Shown here: positions 51,611 through 61,001 of the stretch, piece after piece
Layout: every line of letters begins with the position of its first letter
Position numbering within the stretch: position 1 is the stretch's first letter
NCBI GenBank assembly: GCA_023392615.1
Contig: JAEVYT010000030.1
Span: 186,001-250,000, forward strand
DNA: 64,000 nucleotides
Origin: Bacillota bacterium
GTDB taxonomy: Bacteria; Bacillota; Clostridia; Lachnospirales; Lachnospiraceae
Direction of reading: 5' to 3'
The notes under the pieces: model-generated
Databases searched by the model: none
The model's input: the letters and a program-made list of their open reading frames with translations, nothing else
What the model was told of the DNA's origin: nothing
Made by a program: the position numbers and the translations under genes

Positions 51611-53128
51611 ATGGCTTTGAATCACAGTTTTAGACTTGATAGGGGAGCAGGAGTTTTAATGCCTGTAAGTGCACTTCCATCGCCGTATGGAATTGGGAGC
51701 TTTGGAACAGCTTGCTACAATTTTATAGATTTCTTAAAACAGATTGGATGTAGCTATTGGCAGGTGTTACCCTTAGGACCGACTGGTTATGGCGATAGCC
51801 CATACCAATCTTATTCTGCTTTCGCAGGAAATCCTTATTTTATTGATTTAGATAACTTGATTAATGAAGGTTTATTAAGTAAGAACGAAATCAATAAGCA
51901 GGTTTGGCAGGTAGATGAACAGTATGTTGATTATGATGCGTTGTTTAAATTTCGAATACCTGTTTTAAGAAAAGCATTTATTCGTAGTAATCACAGAAGT
52001 TTAGAAAACTATAGAAAGTTTTGTGAAAAAAATTGCTATTGGCTTGATGATTACGCGCTCTATATGTCACTAAAAATCTCGTTTCTAAACAAGAGTTGGA
52101 TAAAATGGGATAAAGATGCAAAAAATCGTCAGATTGATTTATTATACAGTTATTCCGAACAAGCAAAGGATGAGATTGAATTCTGGAAGTTTTGTCAATA
52201 TAAATTTAAAGAACAGTGGAACCATATTAAGCATTATGCAAATGCATCCGGTATTAAAATTATTGGAGATATGCCACTATATGTATCGGAAGATAGTGCT
52301 GATGTTTGGACACATTCTGAATTGTTCGAGCTTGACCAAGAGAAGCGTCCAAGTTGGGTAGCGGGTGTTCCCCCAGATGATTTTTCTGATAAAGGACAAA
52401 GATGGGGAAATCCATTATATCGATGGCGTTCGATGAAACAGGATAACTATACATGGTGGAAAGAGAGAATGAGGCTTTCTTCCGAGTTATATGATGTGAT
52501 CAGGATTGATCATTTTATAGGAATAGTGAACTATTATGCAATTCCGGCAAGTAGCAATACAGCAATGGAAGGAAAATGGATAACAGGGCCTGGCAAACAA
52601 CTAACGGATGTAATGAATGAATCAATTGGAGATATAAAAATTATCGCGGAGGATCTGGGGATTATATCACCAAAGGTTAGGAAACTGATTAATAAAAACG
52701 GTTATCCTGGTATGAAGGTCATAAGCTTTGCCATACAAGGACCATCATCAAATGAATATTTGCCTCACAATTTTAATAGTAAAAATATCGTAGCCTATAC
52801 CGGAACCCATGATAATGAAACCTTGATGGGGCTTCTGTTAAATAAAACAGAAGAGGAATTAAGATTTGCACTTCAGTATTTTAATGTGACTGAAATCGAA
52901 GATCTTCCGAACGCAATAATTAGGTGTTTATATTCTAGTGTCGCTGATGTTGTTATATGTCCAATGCAGGATTTACTGGCTCTTGATAATCGTGCGAGAA
53001 TGAATTATCCGTCTACAACCAGCGGAAACTGGAGGTGGAGAATAAAGCATAGTATGTATCAATCGATTGATTGGAAGCTTATCAAAGGGTATGCAGAGCT
53101 TTATAGTAGAATACCCAATATGGACTGA
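51611..53128 (+). CDS. malQ: 4-alpha-glucanotransferase (amylomaltase, GH77)
   Basis: About 505 residues (EC 2.4.1.25), disproportionating maltodextrins. The GH77 motifs are visible. The catalytic nucleophile region is DVIRIDHFIGIVNYYAIP, the acid/base is in IIAEDLGIIS, the transition-state aspartate is in AYTGTHDNETLMG, and GDMPLYVSEDSADVW is also typical. AAAGGAT before the ATG at 51611 favours that start over 51605. The next gene (glgP) begins 45 bases later, so they form a glycogen/maltodextrin utilisation operon opposite a LacI-type regulator. Confidence 0.95.
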   Translation: MALNHSFRLDRGAGVLMPVSALPSPYGIGSFGTACYNFIDFLKQIGCSYWQVLPLGPTGYGDSPYQSYSAFAGNPYFIDLDNLINEGLLSKNEINKQVWQVDEQYVDYDALFKFRIPVLRKAFIRSNHRSLENYRKFCEKNCYWLDDYALYMSLKISFLNKSWIKWDKDAKNRQIDLLYSYSEQAKDEIEFWKFCQYKFKEQWNHIKHYANASGIKIIGDMPLYVSEDSADVWTHSELFELDQEKRPSWVAGVPPDDFSDKGQRWGNPLYRWRSMKQDNYTWWKERMRLSSELYDVIRIDHFIGIVNYYAIPASSNTAMEGKWITGPGKQLTDVMNESIGDIKIIAEDLGIISPKVRKLINKNGYPGMKVISFAIQGPSSNEYLPHNFNSKNIVAYTGTHDNETLMGLLLNKTEEELRFALQYFNVTEIEDLPNAIIRCLYSSVADVVICPMQDLLALDNRARMNYPSTTSGNWRWRIKHSMYQSIDWKLIKGYAELYSRIPNMD

Positions 53129-53173
53129 TAGTGAAGCAAATGTTCCGTCAAATTGGCAGAATGGAGGTTTTAT

Positions 53174-55513
53174 ATGGAGAAGTGCTGGAAAGAGGATATA
53201 TTGGCAATACTGGAAGCGGATTACCACACCACAATCTATGAAGCAAATATGGTGGAATTGTACAATGCTATTTCTAAAAGCACAATGAAATCGCTCTACA
53301 GTGATTGGAAGAGAGAAGATTTTGGGAAAAAGGTTTGTTATCTTTCCGCTGAATTTTTAGTTGGTAAATTCATCTTTCAAAATCTTTTTAATCTAGGATT
53401 GATGAAAGAGTTTATTGAACTGATGGAAGAAAAGAAAGTTGATATTAGTTTTTTTGAAGAACTAGAGGATGCTGCACTTGGTAATGGAGGATTAGGACGG
53501 CTGGCTGCTTGCTTTTTAGATTCCGGTGCTAGCCTTGGAATATTGATAAATGGTTATGGAATTAGATATCGATATGGGCTTTTCAAGCAATATTTTGAAA
53601 AAGGATTTCAAAAGGAAAAAGAAGATGATTGGCAAAACTTTGGTGATCCCTGGTCAGTTCGTAGAGAAGAAGATAAAGTAAAAATTGATTTTAAAAATTG
53701 CTCAGTTTATGCTGTACCATATGATTATCCGGTAATTGGTTATCATAACAAGAAAATCAACACCTTACGTCTATGGCAATCAGAACCAATTAACAAATTC
53801 GATTTTAAGATTTTTAATAATCAAAAATATGCAGGCGCGTTCAAATTTCAAGTAGAAGCAGAGAGTATTAGCTGCATTCTTTATCCGAATGATAATAACG
53901 ATAAAGGAAAGAGATTAAGATTAAAGCAAGAGTATTTTTTCTCTGCAGCGACAATGGCAGATCTAGTGAGAACATATAAGAAGAAATATGGTGATGACTT
54001 TACTTATTTCTCCTCCGAGTATGCGATTCAACTCAATGATACACATCCTGTAGTGGCAATACCGGAGTTGATACGTCTGTTGATGGAATCAGAGAAGATG
54101 AGCTTGGAAGATGCAATTAAAATTGGTAGAGAATCCTTCGCATATACCAATCATACAGTAATGTCTGAAGCGTTGGAAAAATGGAGCGTGACACTATTTC
54201 AATCTGTAATTCCAAAAGTTTACAGCTGCATACTGCTGATTCAGCAAAAACTTTTGGAAGAGCTCACAAACATGGGGATGAAAACATACAACATGCAAAA
54301 GAAATATCTGATTGTTGATAATGATGTGATTCATATGGCTAGACTTGCTATCTATGTCTGTCATTCAATCAATGGGGTAGCTTCAATTCATACGGATATA
54401 CTAAAGCAGGACCTACTAAAGGAATGGTTTGCAATATATCCGAATCGGTTTAATAATAAGACAAATGGAATCTCGCAACGAAGATGGCTGGCTATATGTA
54501 ATGAAGAATTGACAGAATTAGTAAGTTCAAAGATAGGGCAGGGGTGGATTACTAATTTGGAGATGTTAAAAGAACTTGAAAGATATAGTGAGGATAAAGA
54601 GATAATCAATGAATTTGGTAAGATTAAACTGAGAAAAAAGACCCAACTTGCTGAGTTTGTCTATAAACAAGAGAAGATAGAGATTGATCCAAAGTTTATA
54701 TTTGATATTCATGTCAAACGGATTCACGAATATAAAAGACAACTACTGAATGCATTCTCAATATTAGATATTTACTTCGGAATCAAAGAAGGAAGAATTA
54801 AAAAGTTTCATCCGATGGTTTTTTTCTTTGGTGGGAAGGCGGCTCCCGGATATTATAGAGCGAAAGGTATTATTAAGTACATTAATGAAATTGCGAAGTT
54901 AATCTCTAGCGATAACGAGGTTAATAATAAAATGCAGGTGGTGTTTCTCCCAAATTACAATGTATCCTACAGTGAAAAATTAATTCCTGCAGCGGATATC
55001 TCGGAACAGATATCAACTGCCGGAACGGAAGCGTCTGGTACCGGTAATATGAAGTTTATGCTGAACGGAGCTGTGACTCTTGGAACATATGACGGAGCTA
55101 ATATTGAGATTGTAGAGCAGGCAGGAGAAGAAAATAATTATATCTTTGGTGCCAGAGTGGAGGAACTTCGGTCAATCACTCAAACTTATCAACCGAGGGA
55201 GATATATGAAAGTCATTCACGCATCAAGAAAGTATTGGATACATTAATTGATGGTACGTTTGATGATGACAATACCGGAATGTTTCAGGAATTATATTAC
55301 TCTATACTTGATGGTGCCAGTTGGCACAGAGCGGATCACTATTTTTTATTATATGACTTTATTGCATACAATGAAGCACGGTTGAAAGCGAACGAAGATT
55401 ATTCAAATACTTATGAATTTCATAGAAAATGCTTTCTCAACATGGTGAATGCAGGAAAGTTCTCAAGTGATAGAGCAATTAAAGAATATGCAAGTGATAT
55501 TTGGTCTGTTTAA
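53174..55513 (+). CDS. glgP: Glycogen/maltodextrin phosphorylase
   Basis: About 779 residues (EC 2.4.1.1), slightly shorter than the usual 800-840. The PLP-binding region is intact as TEASGTGNMKFMLNGAVTLGTYDGANIEI, with the lysine in NMKF. ALGNGGLGRLAACFLDS and NDTHPVVAIPEL are typical. It releases glucose-1-phosphate from the non-reducing ends of alpha-glucans and works with MalQ upstream. GGAGG before the ATG at 53174 sets the start; the frame is open a little further upstream. Confidence 0.95.
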   Translation: MEKCWKEDILAILEADYHTTIYEANMVELYNAISKSTMKSLYSDWKREDFGKKVCYLSAEFLVGKFIFQNLFNLGLMKEFIELMEEKKVDISFFEELEDAALGNGGLGRLAACFLDSGASLGILINGYGIRYRYGLFKQYFEKGFQKEKEDDWQNFGDPWSVRREEDKVKIDFKNCSVYAVPYDYPVIGYHNKKINTLRLWQSEPINKFDFKIFNNQKYAGAFKFQVEAESISCILYPNDNNDKGKRLRLKQEYFFSAATMADLVRTYKKKYGDDFTYFSSEYAIQLNDTHPVVAIPELIRLLMESEKMSLEDAIKIGRESFAYTNHTVMSEALEKWSVTLFQSVIPKVYSCILLIQQKLLEELTNMGMKTYNMQKKYLIVDNDVIHMARLAIYVCHSINGVASIHTDILKQDLLKEWFAIYPNRFNNKTNGISQRRWLAICNEELTELVSSKIGQGWITNLEMLKELERYSEDKEIINEFGKIKLRKKTQLAEFVYKQEKIEIDPKFIFDIHVKRIHEYKRQLLNAFSILDIYFGIKEGRIKKFHPMVFFFGGKAAPGYYRAKGIIKYINEIAKLISSDNEVNNKMQVVFLPNYNVSYSEKLIPAADISEQISTAGTEASGTGNMKFMLNGAVTLGTYDGANIEIVEQAGEENNYIFGARVEELRSITQTYQPREIYESHSRIKKVLDTLIDGTFDDDNTGMFQELYYSILDGASWHRADHYFLLYDFIAYNEARLKANEDYSNTYEFHRKCFLNMVNAGKFSSDRAIKEYASDIWSV

Positions 55514-55586
55514 TCTCTGTTTACAAATGTATGTTATAATCTTGTTTGGGTGAAATATAACATAACAATCTTAACGGAGGTTGCGA

Positions 55587-56264
55587 ATGAGTAAAATAAT
55601 GATAGTAGACGATGATCCAAATATTCGGGAGCTTGTCAGTGTTCTGTTAAAAAATGACGGCTATGACGTTTGCGAGGCAAAGGACGGAAGGGATGCATTA
55701 CAGAGAATCACCTTAGAAAATCCGGAGGGTGCAATAATTGACTTAATGATGGCGAATATGGATGGCTATGAGCTATGCAAAAAGCTACGTATGTATTATG
55801 AAAACATGCCGATTCTTATGCTAACTGCAAAATCAGATTTGATATCCAAAGTAAAAGGTTTTGAGGCAGGAACGGATGATTATCTTACGAAGCCTTTTGA
55901 GGGAGATGAATTATTGATGCGTGTGAAAGCACTGCTCAGGAGATATAAAATTGAATCTTCACAAAAAGTTAGTGTTGGGTATGTGATTATTGATAGAAGT
56001 AGTTATTCAGTTATCATTAATGGTAAAAAAGAAGATATACCAATGAAGGAGTTTGAATTGTTATTTAAACTGGCTGGATTTCCTGGCCGGACATTTACAA
56101 GGGATACTCTGATTGAAGACATCTGGGGTTATGATTTTGATGGAAATGAGCGTACCTTGGATGTTCATATAAGCAGGTTAAGAGAACGATTTTCGGAGGA
56201 GGTATCCGGCTTCAAGATATCTACTGTTCGAGGTTTAGGATATCGTCTGGAGGTGATCGCTTGA
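55587..56264 (+). CDS. OmpR/PhoB-family response regulator
   Basis: A 225-residue response regulator. The receiver domain has acidic residues DDD at 8-10, the phosphoacceptor Asp52 in IIDLMMANMDG and Lys102 in TKPFEG. A winged-helix DNA-binding domain follows (about 130-222, with FTRDTLIEDIWGYDFDGNERTLDVHISRLRERF). GGAGG precedes the ATG at 55587; the frame also opens at a TTG at 55581. Its stop overlaps the histidine-kinase start (TTGA), so they are translationally coupled. The downstream ABC exporter is the likely target. Confidence 0.95.
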   Translation: MSKIMIVDDDPNIRELVSVLLKNDGYDVCEAKDGRDALQRITLENPEGAIIDLMMANMDGYELCKKLRMYYENMPILMLTAKSDLISKVKGFEAGTDDYLTKPFEGDELLMRVKALLRRYKIESSQKVSVGYVIIDRSSYSVIINGKKEDIPMKEFELLFKLAGFPGRTFTRDTLIEDIWGYDFDGNERTLDVHISRLRERFSEEVSGFKISTVRGLGYRLEVIA

Positions 56265-57331
56265 GAGAGAGAAGAAATCCAAAGCAAATATACAGCATAG
56301 CATGGCGAATTATCATGGTTATGGTGTTGTTCGCGTTATTAAACGGGTTGGGTTACTTGATTACCAGCTTTATATATCGATTTACTGGTAACCCTCCCGA
56401 GGCACTTTCACATATGTTATCCGGTCTTGCCGCAATTGCTTTTTTTAGTTTTATCAGTTTGATCTTTCAATTCATTATGAAACATAGTAATGTATCAGAA
56501 CGTCATAGGGCTGTGCATAACCAGTTGATGGATGCACTGGATCAGATATCGAAAGGAAATTTTAATGTTCTAATTGACAAAAATCAACATCATTATCATG
56601 AGGAACTGATTAATGCAATTAATGATATGGCAAAAAATCTGGGAACAATGGAAACAATGCGTCAGGATTTTATATCCAATGTATCTCATGAAATTCAATC
56701 GCCGTTAACATCAATCAGTGGATTTGCTACTTTGTTAAAGGATGATAAGCTGACCGATGAGCAAAGAGTTCATTATGCTACCATAATTGAAATGGAAAGT
56801 AAGCGTTTGTCTTCCTTAAGTGATAATTTACTTAAGCTATCCCTTCTCGACAGCGACAAAAAGCCATTAACGATAGTAAAATATCGTTTGGATAAGCAGA
56901 TTGAAGCAATTATTCTATCGATGGAACCTCAATGGTCTGCTAAAAATCAAATTCCTGAAGTAGAACTTGAGAAATGTTTATTGGAAGGTGATCAAGATCT
57001 ATTATCACAGGTGTGGGTTAATCTCTTGCATAATTCGATTAAATTTACTCCTCAGCAGGGCTCTATTTATATTTCGTTAACACAAGATGCTGACAACGTA
57101 TTCGTCAAAATTACTGATACTGGCATAGGGATTGCGCAGGAAGAACAAGTTCATATATTTGAGAGATTTTATAAAGTGGATAAATCACGTGATAGGTCGT
57201 TGGGCGGCAATGGATTAGGACTGTCATTAGTTTATAAGATAATACAACTTCATGATGGTAAGATAACTGTGGATAGCGAAATAAATGAGGGAACTACATT
57301 TTTAATAACCCTACCAATAAGAGAAAGTTAA
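56261..57331 (+). CDS. Sensor histidine kinase (two transmembrane segments, HAMP)
   Basis: A 356-residue kinase starting at a TTG that overlaps the regulator stop. Membrane segments lie at about residues 14-37 and 50-72 with a short external loop, so it probably senses something in the membrane. A HAMP-like linker covers ~85-130. The phosphoacceptor is in SNVSHEIQSPLTS, with EIQSPL in place of the common ELKTPL. ATP-lid motifs are HNSIKF, ITDTGIGI and GNGLGLSLVYKII. The short external loop resembles kinases that control ABC exporters for envelope stress or antibiotic defence. Confidence 0.93.
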   Translation: MRERRNPKQIYSIAWRIIMVMVLFALLNGLGYLITSFIYRFTGNPPEALSHMLSGLAAIAFFSFISLIFQFIMKHSNVSERHRAVHNQLMDALDQISKGNFNVLIDKNQHHYHEELINAINDMAKNLGTMETMRQDFISNVSHEIQSPLTSISGFATLLKDDKLTDEQRVHYATIIEMESKRLSSLSDNLLKLSLLDSDKKPLTIVKYRLDKQIEAIILSMEPQWSAKNQIPEVELEKCLLEGDQDLLSQVWVNLLHNSIKFTPQQGSIYISLTQDADNVFVKITDTGIGIAQEEQVHIFERFYKVDKSRDRSLGGNGLGLSLVYKIIQLHDGKITVDSEINEGTTFLITLPIRES

Positions 57332-57373
57332 ATTTACATTCTGTTTAAATTCAATTTAACCTCCGTTTAATTT
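57327..57373 (+). promoter_or_regulatory. Direct and inverted GTTTAAATT repeats before the ABC exporter
   Basis: GTTAAATTT (57327-57335), GTTTAAATT (57343-57351) and GTTTAATTT (57365-57373) are direct copies, and TTAAATTCAATTTAA (57345-57359) is palindromic. They lie between the kinase stop and the exporter start codon (57417). This is where the OmpR-type regulator would bind to control the exporter; that is an inference. Confidence 0.45.
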
Positions 57374-57416
57374 GAGGCATTAAGATTAAGCCATCAAATA
57401 TAACGGAGGATTTTTT

Positions 57417-58364
57417 ATGAGTGCTATGATAGAAGTTGAAGATCTCAAAAAGCAATATAAATCTTCACATGTAGCTGCGGTTGATGGAATCAGCTTTCAC
57501 GTACAGGAGGGAGAGTTTTTCGCTTTCTTAGGTCCAAATGGAGCAGGAAAAACTACAACGATATCAATATTGACCACTACACTGACAAAAACGTCAGGAA
57601 TAGTGAAGATTGCAGGCTATGATGCGGAAAAAGAGGCGAGAAAGGTACGTGAAAAGGTAGGTATTATCTTTCAACAACCAAGTCTTGATCCATCTTTGAC
57701 TGCGGAAGAAAATATTCGCTTTCATGCATGTTTATATGGTATGTATGGGTATCGCCCGAGCTTTCGCATGATGCCTGCTTCCTATCGTAATCGAATCATG
57801 GAATTGGCACAAATTGTCGGTATTGAGGATGCCTTGTTTAAACCAATTAAAAAAATGTCAGGAGGTATGAAGAGAAAATTAGAGATAATACGTAGCCTGA
57901 TACATACACCTCGGGTATTGTTTCTTGATGAACCTACACAAGGACTGGATGCTGTGAGTCGACGTTCATTATGGGAATATATTAATAATGCGCGAAAGGA
58001 AAATGGGACGACAATTTTTCTGACAACCCATTATATTGATGAGGCTGAGAAGGTGGATCGGGTATGCGTAATTAATCATGGTAAAATAGCAACCTGTACT
58101 TCACCGGAGAATATGAAGGAAAGTTTAATTCGAAGAGAATTAATACTGGATGCAGATAATAGAGAAAGTCTTTTTCGGGAGCTGATGGAGAAAGGATTGC
58201 AATATTCCGTGGATAGACATGTATCCATAGCATTGGGTGATCAATCAGCACAAGAAATAATATCTAGGTTAAATAATAAGCTTACCGTATTAAAAATCAA
58301 TGAACCATCCCTGGAGGATGCTTATATTGAATATCTTGGGAATTCAGGGAGGACAGCACTATGA
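57417..58364 (+). CDS. Daunorubicin-resistance-type ABC transporter ATPase (DrrA-like)
   Basis: A 315-residue ATPase. Walker A is GPNGAGKTTT, the signature is KKMSGGMKRKLEIIRSLIH, Walker B is RVLFLDEPTQGLD, and the switch region is IFLTTHYIDEAEKVDRVCVI. The C-terminal extension matches the DrrA group. Its stop overlaps the next ATG (ATGA at 58361-58364). With the DrrB-like permease it forms an exporter placed under the two-component system immediately upstream. Confidence 0.93.
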   Translation: MSAMIEVEDLKKQYKSSHVAAVDGISFHVQEGEFFAFLGPNGAGKTTTISILTTTLTKTSGIVKIAGYDAEKEARKVREKVGIIFQQPSLDPSLTAEENIRFHACLYGMYGYRPSFRMMPASYRNRIMELAQIVGIEDALFKPIKKMSGGMKRKLEIIRSLIHTPRVLFLDEPTQGLDAVSRRSLWEYINNARKENGTTIFLTTHYIDEAEKVDRVCVINHGKIATCTSPENMKESLIRRELILDADNRESLFRELMEKGLQYSVDRHVSIALGDQSAQEIISRLNNKLTVLKINEPSLEDAYIEYLGNSGRTAL

Positions 58365-59179
58365 ATGAATTAGTGGTTTCAAAAAGACACTCAAAAATAT
58401 TTCGTGAACTCAATGCAATTATTACCATAATGTCACGAGATATCACATTAATAATAAAATCGCCGGCTGCTATTATAATAAGTCTGGCTTTCCCAATCAT
58501 TATGATGGGAATGTTGGGAGGAAATCTATCTCAGAATATGGCCTCGGGTTTGGGCTTTTCTTATAACCGATTTATGATGGTCGGAATGCTTATCAATATG
58601 CTCTTTATGGGCACTGTGATGCAAATGACTTCATTGGTGGATGATCATGAAACTGATTTTACCCAGGAGATGTTAGTATCACCGGTTTCTCGGTACTCCA
58701 TTGTCATTGGGAAAATTTTTGGTTCAATGTTTATAGCAATTGTTAATATGATCGGTACCTTAGCGGTTGGGTTAGCAATGGGTATTACCCTGAGTTGGGT
58801 ACAATTGTTGCTACTTTTGATACTATCACCACTAATGTGTCTCTCTGCCGGAGCAATCTCAATGTTAATAATTGGCTTGATTAAAAATAAAAAAACAGCT
58901 AATACTGCAGTAATGTTAATTGTTATGCCACAGATGTTTCTGTCGGGCGCAATTATACCAATAAATCATTCCAGCGGGATTTTATATGTACTGAATCATC
59001 TAATGCCTATGACCTATTGCCTTGATTTAGCGAGAGCTGTTATTTATGCAGGTACAAATGAATATGCAAAAGTCGTTATGTTCAATCCGATTATTAATTT
59101 TATTACGATTGCAGTATTAACGATTGTATTTTTAGTGATTGGTACAATCAGTTTTGCCAGATCTGAAAAAAATAAATAG
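58361..59179 (+). CDS. ABC-2 type permease, DrrB-like
   Basis: A 272-residue membrane protein with six hydrophobic segments and the ABC-2 motif block DDHETDFTQEMLVSPVSRYSIVIGKIFGSMFIAIVNM. LSGAIIPINHSSGILYVLNHLMPMTYCLDLARAVIY is typical of the DrrB/NodJ family C-terminus. It is coupled to the ATPase by the ATGA overlap. Probably exports a lipophilic compound or antibiotic. Confidence 0.92.
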   Translation: MNELVVSKRHSKIFRELNAIITIMSRDITLIIKSPAAIIISLAFPIIMMGMLGGNLSQNMASGLGFSYNRFMMVGMLINMLFMGTVMQMTSLVDDHETDFTQEMLVSPVSRYSIVIGKIFGSMFIAIVNMIGTLAVGLAMGITLSWVQLLLLLILSPLMCLSAGAISMLIIGLIKNKKTANTAVMLIVMPQMFLSGAIIPINHSSGILYVLNHLMPMTYCLDLARAVIYAGTNEYAKVVMFNPIINFITIAVLTIVFLVIGTISFARSEKNK

Positions 59180-59210
59180 GATAGAAGTATAACAAATTAT
59201 TCACAGAAAG

Positions 59211-59337
59211 AAAACAAGTTTAAGGAAGGATCAAAACAGGTATCATATCAGAAACTTCTGTTGAAAAGTAAAAACAGTTCAGCAAGAGTCAATCATTGAT
59301 ATGAATATGTTATGTATCATTACCTTAAACTTGTTTT
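59211..59337. repeat. 127-nt inverted repeat between convergent genes
   Basis: A perfect 15-bp outer stem (AAAACAAGTTTAAGG at 59211-59225 with its complement at 59323-59337). Inside is CAGAA/TTCTG, and GGTATCATATCA partly pairs with the TGATATG region. It lies between the permease stop and the convergent unknown genes and is built like the elements at 36.7 kb and 41.7 kb. Confidence 0.6.
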
Positions 59338-59348
59338 GTTATGAATCC

Positions 59349-59630
59349 TTATTTCCGATTACTTGCCATTACTTTTTTAATCATTTCGAATTGTGCTTTT
59401 TCTTTTGCGTTCATATTCTTAGTTAAAATTTCTATCATCAAATCTGATTCTTCTTTAGTAAAAGAAAGGTGTTGCTTTTGGAGCTTTTTCTGTGTGTTCA
59501 TTAATAAAGGAATTAATTTATCCATTGGTTTTCCGTCGGCATCCTGTACTAGTTCTAATAGTATAGCAAGTTTTTTGGGATCAATATTTTTGAGTCTGGG
59601 ATTATCACTCCAAGAATTATCAGCCATCAT
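59349..59630 (-). CDS. Unknown protein, 93 residues, second gene of an unknown pair
   Basis: I do not recognise this soluble, mainly helical protein. It begins MMADNSWSDNPRLKNIDPKKLA and is rich in Lys and Met in the second half (NTQKKLQKQHLSFTKEESDLMIEILTKNM). AAGGAGTG precedes the ATG at 59630, and only one base separates the stop of the upstream gene from it, so the two are translationally linked. There is no membrane segment. The frame extends upstream to 59681, but that part overlaps the preceding gene. Confidence 0.65.
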   Translation of the reverse strand: MMADNSWSDNPRLKNIDPKKLAILLELVQDADGKPMDKLIPLLMNTQKKLQKQHLSFTKEESDLMIEILTKNMNAKEKAQFEMIKKVMASNRK

Positions 59631-59631
59631 T

Positions 59632-60402
59632 TCACTCCTTATCATCATCTGATTTGCTATTATTATCATATGACATGGCATTGAAAAGCATGCTTAAGTT
59701 TTGAAAGGAGGACATCTGTTCCGGAGGTATCATGGATTTTAACATTTCAAACATATTATTGTTCATGCCACCGGATGAATTTGAACTACCTGTGGTATCA
59801 TTTGATTGTTGCTCATCGGAATGACTAGAGCCGGTTGTGTCATTATTCGAACTGCTAGAGTTAAAACTGTTATTGTCAGAATCCGTTGCTTCAGCTGCTT
59901 TAAAATGTTCCGTATCGATATCGGGGAAGGGGTTATCGGAAGAATTCTCTGAGGGGTCATTACCGAAATTGCTGAAGTTCTTAAAGATTGATTCGAAGGC
60001 AGAACCATTAAAATTACCGGTTACATTGTCTGCATCGCCTGCTCCGAAAGCATCAGCGAATGAAAAATCACCGACGTCCTGCATGTTTTTCATCATGGAC
60101 ATCATGTTGTTGTACATTTCAAAGGTTTGCTTCATATTAAAAAAGTTAAGAAAACGATCAACCATTTCTTGTTCCTTAGCATTACAAATGGGTCTAATTC
60201 CTTTTAATAATCCCTCAAAGTCGATATTAGTTAAACGAAAGCCACTGGCAGCCAGTTTACCGGGTTGGGTGGCTGAACGAAAACTTCCCATTAAATCTAA
60301 AAACTTTGCAAATAATTCGGCCGGACCTTTTAGAGGTGAATCAACAAAAGGAAGCGCAGCCTTGATGATATCCGCTGTATGAGTAAGATCTTGGTCTGCC
60401 AT
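59632..60402 (-). CDS. Unknown protein with Ser/Asn/Asp-rich low-complexity centre
   Basis: A 256-residue protein that I do not recognise. Residues 1-125 are helical and fairly ordinary, with many methionines (MYNNMMSMMKNMQD). Residues ~150-215 are low complexity, rich in Ser, Asn, Asp and Thr, with NDTTGSS repeated twice. The last ~45 residues (NNNMFEMLKSMIPPEQMSSFQNLSMLFNAMS) are again helical. GGGAG precedes the ATG at 60402. It is followed by the small unknown gene and lies downstream of luxS on the same strand. The low-complexity part looks like a flexible linker or a structural or secreted-protein region, although no signal peptide is seen. Confidence 0.65.
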   Translation of the reverse strand: MADQDLTHTADIIKAALPFVDSPLKGPAELFAKFLDLMGSFRSATQPGKLAASGFRLTNIDFEGLLKGIRPICNAKEQEMVDRFLNFFNMKQTFEMYNNMMSMMKNMQDVGDFSFADAFGAGDADNVTGNFNGSAFESIFKNFSNFGNDPSENSSDNPFPDIDTEHFKAAEATDSDNNSFNSSSSNNDTTGSSHSDEQQSNDTTGSSNSSGGMNNNMFEMLKSMIPPEQMSSFQNLSMLFNAMSYDNNSKSDDDKE

Positions 60403-60479
60403 AGCTTCTCCCATTATAAATACTCTTTACATTATATTCATAGGGACAGTAAAAATGAACCACTCAGGGAAAGGGGACA

Positions 60480-60959
60480 TCAGGACGGATAATTTAAATT
60501 CACATTTTCAATCTTATATAACACTTCATCTAGAAACTGTTTGGCATAATGCTTGGCAAGAGGTAGGTTCATATCTGAATAGTTACCACAGTTTTCGGCA
60601 GTTGCTCCAGGGATTTCACCTTCAAAATCTCTCATAAACTCGTACATTTCAATTAGGAGAGGGATAATGCTCTTTGATTCGAAATCTCCGCCTAGTAAAA
60701 GGTAGAAGCCTGTGCGACATCCCATCGGTCCAAAATATACAGTCTTGTCAGCATATATTTCATGATTACGTAAAAAGGTTGCTCCGAGGTGCTCGAGGGT
60801 ATGAACCTCACCGGTGTTCATAACGGGATCAAAATTCGGACGTGTCATTCTAATGTCAAAGGTAGTAATCACTTCATTTCCAATTTTATCTTTTCGAGAT
60901 ACATAAACTCCACGAAGTAATTTCATATGATCGATGGTAAAGCTGGCGATTTGTTTCAT
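60480..60959 (-). CDS. luxS: S-ribosylhomocysteine lyase (AI-2 synthase)
   Basis: A 159-residue LuxS (EC 4.4.1.21), cleaving S-ribosylhomocysteine to homocysteine and DPD, the precursor of autoinducer-2, and recycling S-adenosylhomocysteine. Metal ligands are His53 and His57 (EVHTLEHLGATF) and Cys124 (ENCGNYSD), and the catalytic Cys81 is in FGPMGCRTGFYL. A GGAGGATG site precedes the ATG. The promoter TTCACA-17-TACAAT lies about 40 bases upstream. It is single, with the unknown pair 77 bases downstream on the same strand, which could be read through. Confidence 0.97.
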   Translation of the reverse strand: MKQIASFTIDHMKLLRGVYVSRKDKIGNEVITTFDIRMTRPNFDPVMNTGEVHTLEHLGATFLRNHEIYADKTVYFGPMGCRTGFYLLLGGDFESKSIIPLLIEMYEFMRDFEGEIPGATAENCGNYSDMNLPLAKHYAKQFLDEVLYKIENVNLNYPS

Positions 60960-61001
60960 AAGGTATCATCCTCCAATGTTTTTTCAGTAACTATAGTTAA
61001 T

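Noticed and set aside
59837..60382. 181-codon open frame on the plus strand opposite the low-complexity unknown gene
   Set aside because: Long only because the opposite gene has biased codons; Leu/Ser/Lys-rich, no start signal, no family resemblance. The minus-strand gene has a start site and is coupled to its neighbour.
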